Notes under the pieces: generated by a model
What the model was told of the DNA's origin: nothing
Databases searched by the model: none
The model's input: only the letters and a program-made list of their open reading frames with translations
Translations under genes and position numbers: made by a program
Part shown: positions 15,425-24,370 of the stretch, one piece after another
Numbering within the stretch: the first letter of the stretch is position 1
Layout of the letters: each line of letters starts with the position of its first letter
Assembly (NCBI GenBank): GCA_964478545.1
Contig: CAYZIS010000005.1
Coordinates: forward strand, 62,001 to 126,000
Reading direction: 5' to 3'
From: DQWO01 sp964478545
GTDB lineage: Bacteria > Desulfobacterota > Anaeroferrophillalia > Anaeroferrophillales > Anaeroferrophillaceae
Length of the DNA: 64,000 nucleotides

Positions 15425-17662
15425 ATGCTGAAACGCCTTCGACTGAACCGCCAGGAATGGAAATATGAGATAATCAGCACCCTGATTCTTGGCTTTGCTG
15501 TTTTCCTGCTCATTTGCCTGGTTTCTTATTCACCCAATGATCCTTCCTGGAATACAGTAACCTCTGCCGGCAAACAGATCAGCAATTTTGGTGGCCGCCT
15601 GGGAGCTATAGTGGCTGACTTGTTAATTCAGTCATTCGGACTGGCTTCGGTGATTATTCCCCTCTACCTGCTTGGGGTTTTCCTGGCCATGATGACCACT
15701 AAAAAATCCCCACCCTGGACCAGTTATCCTGGCGCCTTATTGCTTTTGCTCAGCACGTCCATCTGGACATCACTCATCCACCCCTCATTTTTCTATCACC
15801 AGCAAGTGCTTAAAACCGGCGGTTTCTTCGGCCACCTGATGTCACAATTTTTTCTCTCTTACCTGAACATGGTTGGCACCTGTTTGATGATGCTGATCAT
15901 AGTTTCCCTGGCCATTATTGTCACCACCCATATATCGCCATTAAAATTAATGACCGTCATCGTGGAAGGTTTTTTGCAGGCCAGCCTGGCTCTCAGCCGG
16001 TCTGCTCTGATGCTAATCAGGTTTACGGGAACTCTTTTCGGGAAGAAAAGGGCTGTGGACGGACAAAAAAAGAGCCGGGTGAAAAAACCCGTCATCAAAG
16101 TTGAGAAAAAAGCTAAAAGCAAAGAAATCAAAGCGGAAATCCTCCAGCAGGAAGTTTTACCTTTCTTTCATGAGTCGGGAAAAATCAGCCTGCCCCGGGT
16201 TTCAATTCTGAATGATCCACCTGAAAATGAAAAGGTCTCTCATGACAAAAAGAGTCTTTTCATGAGCTCCCAGATCCTGGAAAAGAAATTATTGGATTAC
16301 GGGGTCGAAGGCGCGGTAACCGAGGTTATTCCCGGGCCAGTGGTTACCATGTTTGAATTCAAACCGGCAGCCGGCACCAAATTGAGCAAGATTGTTTCCC
16401 TGGCGGATGATCTAGCCCTGGCTCTCAGCGCTTTATCGGTTCGTGTCGCCCCGATTTCAGGGAAATCTGTGGTCGGTATTGAAATCCCCAACCTTGAACG
16501 GGAAAATGTCTACTTTAAGGAACTGATCACCTCCGGCGCTTTCCAAGATACCAAATCAGCATTGCCGCTGGCCCTAGGAAAAGATATAGGCGGCAGTCCT
16601 TTTGTCACTGATTTAGCCAAAATGCCCCATCTGTTGATCGCCGGTTCGACCGGTTCCGGAAAAAGTGTGGCCATCAACAGCATGATCTGCAGTATTCTTT
16701 TCAAAGCTCCACCAGAACAAGTCCGATTTATCCTGGTGGACCCGAAGATGCTGGAGCTTTCTGTTTATGACAATATTCCCAACCTGCTATTGCCGGTGGT
16801 TACCAATCCCAAGCGGGCTGCTGCCGCCCTGCGCTGGGCGGTTGAAGAAATGGAACGCCGCTACACCCTGATGTCAGAATCCGGCACCAGGAACATTAAC
16901 AGCTATAACCGACTGGCCAGAAAAAATGCCAAACAACATAGCGAAGAGGATGCTCTGCAGACTGAGATATTACCTTATATCGTTATTGTTATTGATGAAC
17001 TTGCCGATTTGATGATGATTGCGGCCAAGGAGGTGGAGGAATCCATTACCAGGCTGGCCCAGATGGCCCGGGCGGCAGGTATCCACCTGATCCTAGCCAC
17101 CCAGCGTCCATCGGTCGATGTCATCACCGGCCTGATTAAAGCAAACTTCCCAGCCCGCATTTCTTTCCGGGTATCGTCCAAGATAGATTCCCGTACCATT
17201 CTTGACTCCATGGGAGCAGAACATCTGCTGGGCAACGGCGACATGCTCTTCCTGCAACCTGGTTCAGGAACTTCGAATTTCACCCGTCTCCATGGCGCCT
17301 TCCTCAGCGATAAGGAAATCCGTCATATTGCTGATTTCCTCAAAAAACAAGGACAGCCCCTTTATGATGACAACCTGCTGAAAAAGCAGGAAGAGGAACT
17401 GGCCAAACCCAGGAAAGAACGGGGCAAGTCATCCTATGCAAGCGATAACGGGCAGGGAGACGTGGAAGATTACGATGAGCTTTATGACCAGGCCGTAGCT
17501 TTTGTGGCCGAGGTAAAAACAGCCTCGGCCTCACTGATACAAAGAAAATTCCGTATCGGCTACAACCGGGCCGCCCGGATTATTGAAACTATGGAGAGAG
17601 AAGAGGTAATTGGGCCGGCGGAAGGCAGTAAACCACGAAAAGTTCTTATCGGAAATCTGTAA
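15425..17662 (+). CDS. ftsK: DNA translocase FtsK
   Basis: A septum-located DNA pump of 745 aa that moves chromosome termini and activates dimer resolution. Four N-terminal membrane segments occupy about residues 15-170. A short basic linker follows, then the motor with Walker A GSTGSGKS near residue 407 and Walker B YIVIVIDELADLM. The C-terminal winged-helix gamma domain (SLIQRKFRIGYNRAARI) would read KOPS sequences. The linker is shorter than in E. coli, as is usual outside the Gammaproteobacteria. An in-frame TTG 51 bases upstream lies within the repeat; ATG at 15425 is preferred because it leads directly into the cytosolic N terminus. Confidence 0.94.
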   Translation: MLKRLRLNRQEWKYEIISTLILGFAVFLLICLVSYSPNDPSWNTVTSAGKQISNFGGRLGAIVADLLIQSFGLASVIIPLYLLGVFLAMMTTKKSPPWTSYPGALLLLLSTSIWTSLIHPSFFYHQQVLKTGGFFGHLMSQFFLSYLNMVGTCLMMLIIVSLAIIVTTHISPLKLMTVIVEGFLQASLALSRSALMLIRFTGTLFGKKRAVDGQKKSRVKKPVIKVEKKAKSKEIKAEILQQEVLPFFHESGKISLPRVSILNDPPENEKVSHDKKSLFMSSQILEKKLLDYGVEGAVTEVIPGPVVTMFEFKPAAGTKLSKIVSLADDLALALSALSVRVAPISGKSVVGIEIPNLERENVYFKELITSGAFQDTKSALPLALGKDIGGSPFVTDLAKMPHLLIAGSTGSGKSVAINSMICSILFKAPPEQVRFILVDPKMLELSVYDNIPNLLLPVVTNPKRAAAALRWAVEEMERRYTLMSESGTRNINSYNRLARKNAKQHSEEDALQTEILPYIVIVIDELADLMMIAAKEVEESITRLAQMARAAGIHLILATQRPSVDVITGLIKANFPARISFRVSSKIDSRTILDSMGAEHLLGNGDMLFLQPGSGTSNFTRLHGAFLSDKEIRHIADFLKKQGQPLYDDNLLKKQEEELAKPRKERGKSSYASDNGQGDVEDYDELYDQAVAFVAEVKTASASLIQRKFRIGYNRAARIIETMEREEVIGPAEGSKPRKVLIGNL

Positions 17663-17667
17663 GACAG

Positions 17668-18390
17668 CTATAGAAGAATCGCCAGAAACATGGTGGACAT
17701 ATTAAAGAAGAATTTTGGCGGTGAACCACCGCGCAGATAGATACCATCAGTGATCCGGATAAGAATCCTGGTCATGATGACTTCATAGCCCATATTGATA
17801 TAACCATCATCACCTGCCTCGTTAGTGCAGAACAACAGGCGGCCATCCTCATCCTTATACGCCTTCAAGCACCAGTTTACCTGGCTAATATTGCTATACA
17901 GCTTCTCCAGGTTTTCCAGCGACACCTGCAGGCTGCTGAGCAGGATTTCGTCTTTTTGCTGATAGGTTTCCTTGATACTTTTCACCAGACCCAGACTGAG
18001 CAAGAATACCCGGTCCGGAAATTGCGTTTTCCTAGCAAAGGCTTCGGCAAGAATTTCATGGGATGGCATTTTCTGGTAGCGGAGCGGAAGCAGCGGGCTG
18101 TCATGAAAAATTTCATGAATTTTCCGTTCGCGGACTTTCAGGTCAGGTTCATATTTGGGATTTTTGGCGTATAAACGGCGGGTAAACTCTTCCAGCTCTT
18201 TATAATGCTCCTGCAGGTGATACGTAAGCAGTTTGGCATCGGTAGGGATAACAGCTTCACCCAAAGAACTATTGGGACCCCAATAGTTCCTGCTGCAGCC
18301 GGACAAGAGCAGAAAGACCAGGAAGAATAACATATAAAATGAAGTACAATCCCCCGGTTTTTGCGATGCTATAAAATCCTTATATTTCAT
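17668..18390 (-). CDS. Putative lipoprotein of unknown function
   Basis: A 240-aa protein with a hydrophobic segment ending in the lipobox LLSGC near residue 32, so it is probably lipid-anchored in the periplasm. The middle is helical and charged (for example HLQEHYKELEEFTRRLY). There is no domain I recognise. An alternative ATG 19 codons in gives a more typical signal-peptide length. Its end is 5 bp from the end of ftsK (convergent). It follows alaS on the same strand by about 20 bp and could be cotranscribed. The last residues are hydrophobic and may form a second membrane contact. Confidence 0.6.
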   Translation of the reverse strand: MKYKDFIASQKPGDCTSFYMLFFLVFLLLSGCSRNYWGPNSSLGEAVIPTDAKLLTYHLQEHYKELEEFTRRLYAKNPKYEPDLKVRERKIHEIFHDSPLLPLRYQKMPSHEILAEAFARKTQFPDRVFLLSLGLVKSIKETYQQKDEILLSSLQVSLENLEKLYSNISQVNWCLKAYKDEDGRLLFCTNEAGDDGYINMGYEVIMTRILIRITDGIYLRGGSPPKFFFNMSTMFLAILL

Positions 18391-18411
18391 CGCCGGGAAA
18401 AGCGAATAAAA

Positions 18412-21051
18412 TCATAATAATTCCTTCACTTTCGCCAATGCCTGATCAAGATTTTCGGCCTTTGGTCCCCCAGCCTGGGCCAGTTCCGGCCGCCCACCAC
18501 CCTTGCCACCGACCACGGCAGCAAGTTCCCTGACAATAGTACCCGCCTGGTATTTTTCCTGCAGGACAGATCCAACATAGACAATAAGCAGAGCTTTCCC
18601 GGTCACCTCGGCTCCGAGAACATTGATGCCATCGGGATTTTTTTGTTTATAGACATCCATGATCTGGCGCATTTCCTTGGGATCATCACAATCAACCCGG
18701 GAAACCAACAATGGAACGTCTTTTACCGTTTCCACGGCGGCACCCGATCCAGACGATCCGGCTGCTGGAGCAACCCGCAGCTTTTCTTTCAACCTGCCGA
18801 TCTCTTTCTGCTGTTCTTTCACCTGCTCCTGCAAGCGCTGAATCTTTCCCGGCAGGGCTGCTACCGCGGCCCCTTTCAACAAGGACGCCATGTCCCGGAT
18901 TATCTGTTTTTCATCGTGAACATAACGCCAGGCTTCCATCCCGGCCAGGGCTTCAATCCGCCGTACCCCGGCCGCAATCCCGCCTTCTGATGTTATCTTG
19001 AAAAAACCAATATCACCGGTCCGGGATACATGCGTTCCTCCACATAATTCTCTACTGGCATTGCCCATGGAAACCATGCGTACCTCTTCGCCATATTTTT
19101 CCCCAAAAATGGCCATCGCCCCCTGACCAACGGCTGCTTCCATTGTGGTAATTTCCGTACTCACCGGCAGATTGGCCATAATTTCCTGGTTCACCAAAGC
19201 TTCAACCCGGTCAAGTTCTTCCCGGGTAAGAGCGGCAAAATGGCTGAAATCAAACCTCAGGCGTTCAGCGGTAACCAATGAACCCGACTGTTTTACATGT
19301 TCTCCCAGAACTTCCTGCAACTTGGCCTGAAGGAGATGAGTTACCGAATGATGACGTTGTATCGCCAATCGTTCCTGCCGATCAACCGTTAAAGTACAGG
19401 TATCACCCAATGATACTTTGCCGTCTTTAACCACCGCATGGTGAACAATAAAACCCTCCAGAGGTTTTGTGGTGGTTTTAATTTCCAGGGTAAAATCATC
19501 CGCAACCCCTCTCCCCCGGTCCCCAGCCTGACCACCTGATTCCCCATAAAAAGGGGTTTGATCAAAAACTATTTCAATCTCCTGGCCAACGGTGGCCCGG
19601 GAAACCTGTTCACTATCTTTCAGAATCAGCAAAACCTTGCCATTATCCTGGAAACGATCATAACCAGTAAAAGTACTCTTAATCCCCTCCTGGAACATTT
19701 TTTTATAGACGTCTCCCACCGCTTCTTCCCCGGACCCCTTCCAGGATCGGCGGGATTTTTCCTGCTGAGCCAGCATCTGAGCATCAAAACCGGCCATATC
19801 GAGAGTAACCTGTTCTTTGGTCACAATGTCTTCGGTCAGATCAACCGGAAAACCATAGGTATCATAAAGCTTGAAAAGCACCTCACCGGGAAGCATATTT
19901 TCACCCTTTTGACGCAGCTGTTCCAATTCATCATCCAGCATTTTCAAGCCGCGATCGAGAGTTTCACCAAACCGCTCTTCTTCACTTTTTATCACCCGGG
20001 TAACAAAAGGCAGGGATTCCGCCAGTTCTGGATAAGTATCCTGCATCTGCGCTGCCACAGTTTCCGCTAAACGATAGAAAAAAGGCTGATCTATTCCCAA
20101 TAGTTTCCCATGGCGCGCTGCCCGGCGCATAATCCGCCGCAAAACGTAACCACGCCCCTCATTCGCCGGCAATACTCCATCAGCAATGAGGAAAGTCGTT
20201 GCCCGGCTGTGGTCAGCCAGAACCCGAAGTGAAACATCATACTCTTCATTTTCCCCATAGGTTTTTCCGGAAATCTTTTCCGCCGCCGTGATAATGGTAC
20301 GCAGTAAATCAGTATCGTAATTGCTTTTCACCCCCTGAACAACCGCCGCCAGCCGTTCCAGGCCCATACCCGTATCGATGCTGGGTTTTGGCAGGGGGGT
20401 CATGGTACCATCCGCGTCACGGTTGTACTGCATAAAAACAAGATTCCAGATCTCCAGATAGCGGTCACATTCGCATAGACCAATGCCACACTGGTCACCG
20501 CAGCTCATTTCTTCGCCCTGGTCAATAAGTATTTCCGAACAGGGACCGCAGGGTCCCGTGTCACCCATAGCCCAGAAATTATCCTTCTCACCCATACGGA
20601 CAATGCGTTCGGCCGGAACGCCGATCATGTCATGCCAGAGATCATAGGCTTCGTCGTCATCGTTGAAAACGGTCACCCATAATTTTTCAACCGGCAGGCC
20701 CATTTCTTTGGTGAGGAAATCCCAGGCATAATTAATTGTTCCCTCCTTAAAATAGTCACCGAAGGAAAAATTCCCCAACATTTCAAAAAAGGTGTGATGG
20801 CGGGCTGTACGGCCAACATTTTCCAGATCATTATGTTTGCCTCCGGCACGCACGCACTTCTGGGCCGTGGTTGCCCGGTGGTAATCACGTTTTTCCAGAC
20901 CGACGAAGACATCCTTGAACTGGTTCATACCGGCATTATTAAATAACAGGCTGGGATCATTTAATGGAATCAGGCCGGAACTTTTAACAATCGTGTGATC
21001 ATTCGCCTGAAAATAATCAAGAAATTTTTGCCGAATTTCACTACCGGTCAT
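18412..21051 (-). CDS. alaS: Alanyl-tRNA synthetase
   Basis: Charges tRNA-Ala. The protein is 879 aa, close to the family length. The class II catalytic core is at the N terminus (motifs from FLDYFQANDHT to GMGLERLAAV). The editing domain has HHSVTHLLQ and the zinc-binding CGGTHVSRTGDIG, and the C-terminal C-Ala domain has a glycine-rich end (GGKGGGRPELAQAGG). AAGGAG lies 6 nt before the ATG. It is the last gene of a minus-strand series recA, pilT, recX, alaS. A hairpin and a family C repeat separate it from recX, so it may be transcribed partly on its own. Confidence 0.97.
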   Translation of the reverse strand: MTGSEIRQKFLDYFQANDHTIVKSSGLIPLNDPSLLFNNAGMNQFKDVFVGLEKRDYHRATTAQKCVRAGGKHNDLENVGRTARHHTFFEMLGNFSFGDYFKEGTINYAWDFLTKEMGLPVEKLWVTVFNDDDEAYDLWHDMIGVPAERIVRMGEKDNFWAMGDTGPCGPCSEILIDQGEEMSCGDQCGIGLCECDRYLEIWNLVFMQYNRDADGTMTPLPKPSIDTGMGLERLAAVVQGVKSNYDTDLLRTIITAAEKISGKTYGENEEYDVSLRVLADHSRATTFLIADGVLPANEGRGYVLRRIMRRAARHGKLLGIDQPFFYRLAETVAAQMQDTYPELAESLPFVTRVIKSEEERFGETLDRGLKMLDDELEQLRQKGENMLPGEVLFKLYDTYGFPVDLTEDIVTKEQVTLDMAGFDAQMLAQQEKSRRSWKGSGEEAVGDVYKKMFQEGIKSTFTGYDRFQDNGKVLLILKDSEQVSRATVGQEIEIVFDQTPFYGESGGQAGDRGRGVADDFTLEIKTTTKPLEGFIVHHAVVKDGKVSLGDTCTLTVDRQERLAIQRHHSVTHLLQAKLQEVLGEHVKQSGSLVTAERLRFDFSHFAALTREELDRVEALVNQEIMANLPVSTEITTMEAAVGQGAMAIFGEKYGEEVRMVSMGNASRELCGGTHVSRTGDIGFFKITSEGGIAAGVRRIEALAGMEAWRYVHDEKQIIRDMASLLKGAAVAALPGKIQRLQEQVKEQQKEIGRLKEKLRVAPAAGSSGSGAAVETVKDVPLLVSRVDCDDPKEMRQIMDVYKQKNPDGINVLGAEVTGKALLIVYVGSVLQEKYQAGTIVRELAAVVGGKGGGRPELAQAGGPKAENLDQALAKVKELL

Positions 21052-21087
21052 AGGGTTCTCCTTGTATTCTTGTACGGTGTACGACGT

Positions 21088-21114
21088 AAGGTATAAGGAA
21101 AAACCTTATACCTT
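21088..21114. other. Perfect 11-bp hairpin in the alaS 5' region
   Basis: AAGGTATAAGG and CCTTATACCTT pair perfectly around a 5-base A loop. It lies about 40 bp upstream of the alaS start and would be in its leader RNA. No T-run follows on the minus strand, so it is not an obvious intrinsic terminator. It could affect alaS expression or be a small repeat unit. Confidence 0.5.
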
Positions 21115-21117
21115 AAA

Positions 21118-21237
21118 CTCAACTTTCTGACTTGTGTTACCAGAATACATTATCAGAATGTTCGGGCTTGGCTCATAGCCGTGTCTGCCCAGCCTGCCGG
21201 CAGGCACGGCTATTTTTTCATAACTCAAAAAGTTGAG
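21118..21237. repeat. Family C inverted-repeat element, copy 1 (120 bp)
   Basis: Ends CTCAACTTTCTGAC and CTCAAAAAGTTGAG form imperfect inverted repeats. The inside contains GTTCGGGCTTGGCTCATAGC and the palindrome GCCTGCCGGCAGGC within a longer stem (ATAGCCGTG with CACGGCTAT). Related copies are at 24232, 33271, 44959 and 58131. It lies between recX and alaS. No coding potential is seen. Confidence 0.75.
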
Positions 21238-21248
21238 ATCTAAAAAAA

Positions 21249-21698
21249 TTACCGGGAATCATCTTCCCGGTATCGGGCTACAAACGGCTCAATCTCCTCG
21301 GATAAAAAACCGCGACGGTAAAGATAGGTATAGATATCACCACGGGCTTTTCTGCTGAGACGGAAAAACAATTCCTCAAGTTCTGTTGCCGAAACCCCAG
21401 CAAACAGCTCAGCAGTAATCTGCTGGGCCAGGGATAATGGAAGTCCTTTTCTTCTCAGGCGCTGAACGATCATCAAACGCCCGTACCCCTTTCGCCAGAG
21501 ATAATTGGCCGCCAGTTGCCGACCATTATTCAAGTCATTCAGATAACCATATTCTGTTAATCTGTCAATAGCTGAGTCAATATCGGTCGCCGCAAACCCC
21601 CTGATTTTAAGCTTCTGTCGCAGTTCAGTGCTGAAGTGGTTTCGGCGAGCCAGCAAATCCTGGGCCTTGTGATAGGCTTCAACAGGCCCTAAGCTCAT
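21249..21698 (-). CDS. recX: Regulatory protein RecX
   Basis: A small helical protein (149 aa) that binds RecA filaments and inhibits recombination. The family's three-helix repeats are visible, for example YLNDLNNGRQLAANYLWRK and RLRRKGLPLSLAQQI. The ATG overlaps the pilT stop codon (ATGA), so it is translationally coupled to pilT. It lies two genes downstream of recA, which supports the assignment. In many bacteria recX directly follows recA; here pilT is between them. Confidence 0.85.
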   Translation of the reverse strand: MSLGPVEAYHKAQDLLARRNHFSTELRQKLKIRGFAATDIDSAIDRLTEYGYLNDLNNGRQLAANYLWRKGYGRLMIVQRLRRKGLPLSLAQQITAELFAGVSATELEELFFRLSRKARGDIYTYLYRRGFLSEEIEPFVARYREDDSR

Positions 21699-22873
21699 TG
21701 ACCAAAGCGCTCTACCTGGGGCGGGACATCCTGTGCCTTGCCTGTTTGATCTTTTGATTCATCCTGGCCAAAATCATCCCATGAACTATCTGATCCGGTA
21801 GAAATTCCCTTGACTTTCAACTCGAAATCATCCGGATTACTGCTTTGTCTCAGGGCTTCATCATAAGAAATCAACCCTTTACTGAGCAGGCTGTACAGGG
21901 ACTGGTCGAAAGACTGCATACCATAGATGGTATAGCCACTGATTATAGCATCTCTTATTTCCACTGTTTTGGCTTTTTCGGCAATACATTCCCGGGTACG
22001 GGAGGTGGAAACCAGAACTTCAGCTGCCGGCACCCGACCTTTACCGTCCTTACAGGGAATAAGCCGCTGAGAAATAACCCCCTTGAGGATACCTGAAAGC
22101 TGCAGACGAATCTGCGTTTGCTGAAATGGTGGAAAAGCGGAAACAATTCTGTTGATGGTTTCCAGGGCATCCACCGTATGCAAAGTGCTGAGTACCAGGT
22201 GTCCGGTTTCAGCAGCGGTTAAAGCAATTTCAATGGTTTCCAGGTCCCGCATCTCACCCACCAGGATAACATCGGGATCCTGGCGCAGGGCTGAACGCAG
22301 GGCGAGGGAAAAAGAATTAGTATCGAACCCGACCTCACGCTGGCTGACGATACTGAGCCGGTCCTGATGCAAATATTCAATGGGATCTTCGATGGTAATG
22401 ATATTAACGCTGCAGTTGCGATTAATATAATCAATAATTGACGCCAGGGTGGTACTTTTGCCGCAGCCGGTGGTTCCGGTAACCAGTATCAACCCCCGGT
22501 TGGTTTCCTTGGCCAGTTTTTCAATCACCGGCGGTAATTTCAATTCATCAAAAGTCATGATATCATAGGGGATGGAACGTAAAACCATAACCATGGTTCC
22601 TCGCTGCTGGTAGGCATTTACCCGAAAACGGCCAAGACCGCTGACTCCATAGGCAAAGTCAACTTCATGAAAATCAGCATAGCGTTCCCTTTCCAGGGGA
22701 CCCATGATCTCTTCAGCCATTGATTTAAGCTCTACAGCTCCCAACCGGGAAAAGTTTTTCAGGGGATAAAGCTGACCGTCAACCCGAACAATAGGAGGAT
22801 CACCTACTTTCAAATGGACATCAGAGGCTTTATAGTTGATGCCTGCCTGCAGAATTTCATCGATACGATTCAT
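21695..22873 (-). CDS. pilT: Type IV pilus retraction ATPase PilT
   Basis: A hexameric cytoplasmic ATPase that depolymerises type IV pili. The protein is 392 aa. An N-terminal PAS-like domain precedes the RecA-like core with Walker A GTTGCGKS (residues 133-140), the Asp box, Walker B VGEMRD and the His box STLHTVDA. AIISGY is the PilT C-terminal region signature. The C-terminal tail (about residues 350-392) is polar and longer than in short PilT proteins, a trait also seen in PilU-like paralogues. AAGGAG lies upstream of the ATG. No other pilus gene is in the window. Confidence 0.93.
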   Translation of the reverse strand: MNRIDEILQAGINYKASDVHLKVGDPPIVRVDGQLYPLKNFSRLGAVELKSMAEEIMGPLERERYADFHEVDFAYGVSGLGRFRVNAYQQRGTMVMVLRSIPYDIMTFDELKLPPVIEKLAKETNRGLILVTGTTGCGKSTTLASIIDYINRNCSVNIITIEDPIEYLHQDRLSIVSQREVGFDTNSFSLALRSALRQDPDVILVGEMRDLETIEIALTAAETGHLVLSTLHTVDALETINRIVSAFPPFQQTQIRLQLSGILKGVISQRLIPCKDGKGRVPAAEVLVSTSRTRECIAEKAKTVEIRDAIISGYTIYGMQSFDQSLYSLLSKGLISYDEALRQSSNPDDFELKVKGISTGSDSSWDDFGQDESKDQTGKAQDVPPQVERFGQ

Positions 22874-22931
22874 GGACTGCTCCTTTTGTGACTACTCAGG
22901 ACAAAAGAGACCTGAACGGTCCCTTATTGTT

Positions 22932-23954
22932 TTAACCCTCCGGCGGGGAGTCACTTCCTGCTGCCGGAATATGATGGAACCTCCTTACTTCCTGCTCTAT
23001 AGTATCGAAAATTTCCTGATTTTCTTGAAGATAATCCCTGACAAAATCGCGTCCCTGCCCCAAGCGTTCACCACCATAGGAGTACCAGGAACCACTTTTT
23101 TCCACAATTTCGGCTTTGACCCCCAGATCAAGAACCTCTCCGGCCCGGGAGATACCTTTCCCAAAAAGGATATCAAAAGTAGCTTCCCTGAAAGGTGGTG
23201 CCACCTTATTTTTAACCACTTTGACCCGGGTACTGTTGCCAAGAATAGCATCGCCTTTTTTTATCGTTCCGGTTCTACGAATATCCATGCGGACTGTCGA
23301 GTAAAATTTCAGCGCGTTCCCACCAGTGGTGGTTTCCGGATTACCGAACATCACCCCGATTTTCATCCTAATCTGGTTGATGAAGATGACCGATCCCTTT
23401 GATTTGCTGATCGCCGCCACCAGCTTCCGCAACGCCTGGGACATAAGTCGGGCCTGTAATCCCATATGGGAGTCCCCCATATCTCCCTCAATCTCCGCCC
23501 GGGGAACCAGGGCAGCCACCGAATCAACCACCACCAGATCAATGGCACCACTGCGTACCAGGATTTCGGCTATTTCCAGGGCCTGTTCACCGGTATCCGG
23601 CTGGGAAATCAACAGTTCCTCAACATTAACCCCAAGATTTTTGGCATAAGAAACATCCAAAGCGTGTTCAGCATCAATAAAAGCAGCCGCTCCACCCTTT
23701 TTCTGGGCCTGGGCAACAATCCCCAAAGCAAGAGTAGTTTTCCCTGAAGATTCCGGGCCGTAAATTTCGATCACCCTACCCCGGGGAATCCCACCAACCC
23801 CGAGAGCAATATCCAGCCCTAAAGACCCGGTGGGGATAACCTCAATATCCTTAATCACCCCCTCATCACCCAAGCGCATGATTGATCCCTTGCCAAATTC
23901 CTTTTCAATTTGGGTAACAGCCATATCCACTGCTTTATTTTTATTCTCATTCAT
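22932..23954 (-). CDS. recA: Recombinase RecA
   Basis: ATP-dependent strand-exchange protein and SOS coprotease, 340 aa. Walker A GPESSGKT spans residues 66-73. The conserved VVDSVAAL, the L1/L2 loop regions and FINQIRMKIGVMFGNPETT all match the family. ATG at 23954 is chosen because AAGGAG is six bases upstream of it. Two further upstream in-frame ATGs lack this spacing. It heads the series pilT, recX, alaS. A candidate promoter lies about 130 bp upstream. I did not recognise a LexA box. Confidence 0.98.
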   Translation of the reverse strand: MNENKNKAVDMAVTQIEKEFGKGSIMRLGDEGVIKDIEVIPTGSLGLDIALGVGGIPRGRVIEIYGPESSGKTTLALGIVAQAQKKGGAAAFIDAEHALDVSYAKNLGVNVEELLISQPDTGEQALEIAEILVRSGAIDLVVVDSVAALVPRAEIEGDMGDSHMGLQARLMSQALRKLVAAISKSKGSVIFINQIRMKIGVMFGNPETTTGGNALKFYSTVRMDIRRTGTIKKGDAILGNSTRVKVVKNKVAPPFREATFDILFGKGISRAGEVLDLGVKAEIVEKSGSWYSYGGERLGQGRDFVRDYLQENQEIFDTIEQEVRRFHHIPAAGSDSPPEG

Positions 23955-24085
23955 AACCATCTCCTTTATACAGGTTATTATTTCATTTACTGACCGACCG
24001 AAAACCTGAGGCAACCACCTGTAACAAGGTTTTCACCCTATTATTCATGGCGAAGATTTTTCAACTAAACTTCATGTTCTGGTTT

Positions 24086-24114
24086 ATTGTAATAACATCT
24101 TTGATGTATTTCAA
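24086..24114 (-). promoter_or_regulatory. Candidate sigma-70 promoter for recA
   Basis: On the minus strand TTGAAA (24114-24109) and TACAAT (24091-24086) are 17 bp apart. About 15-50 bp upstream of the -35 box, an imperfect inverted repeat (GTTACTGCTA at 24128 and TAGCAGTTAGTAAC at 24153-24166) might be an operator. The region between recA and thpR is otherwise free of genes. Confidence 0.4.
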
Positions 24115-24231
24115 TTTATCTTTTTTGGTTACTGCTACGCCGGCTTAGGTATTAGCAGTTAGTAACTTACTCCTAAATTCCTGTCACTCTTTTCAGTACC
24201 CCCTTGAGGGGTATAAAAAAACAAGAAATTG

Positions 24232-24370
24232 CCGGGAATACATTCAGGATGTTCAGGCTTGGCTCATAGCCGTGTCTGCCCAGCCTGCCGGCAGGCACGG
24301 CGACAGGCAGGCGGGTTTAGCCGCCGAACGAATCACCAGGACGGTGATTCACGGCGGATGCTTGAAAAGT
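24232..24370. repeat. Family C element, copy 2, running into thpR
   Basis: It shares GGCTTGGCTCATAGCCGTG and the palindrome GCCTGCCGGCAGGC with copy 1. A second segment (GCCGAACGAATCAC, then GGTGATTC) is shared with the 33271 copy. The terminal inverted repeats are eroded on at least one side. It overlaps the last codons and stop of thpR. Confidence 0.65.

Noticed and set aside
22836..23402. Open frame antisense to recA and its 3' space
   Set aside because: Overlaps the conserved RecA core on the other strand and shows no ribosome-binding site or domain.
24001..24230. LexA box for recA
   Set aside because: No sequence fits a known LexA consensus well. The GTTACTGCTA inverted repeat is only a weak operator candidate.
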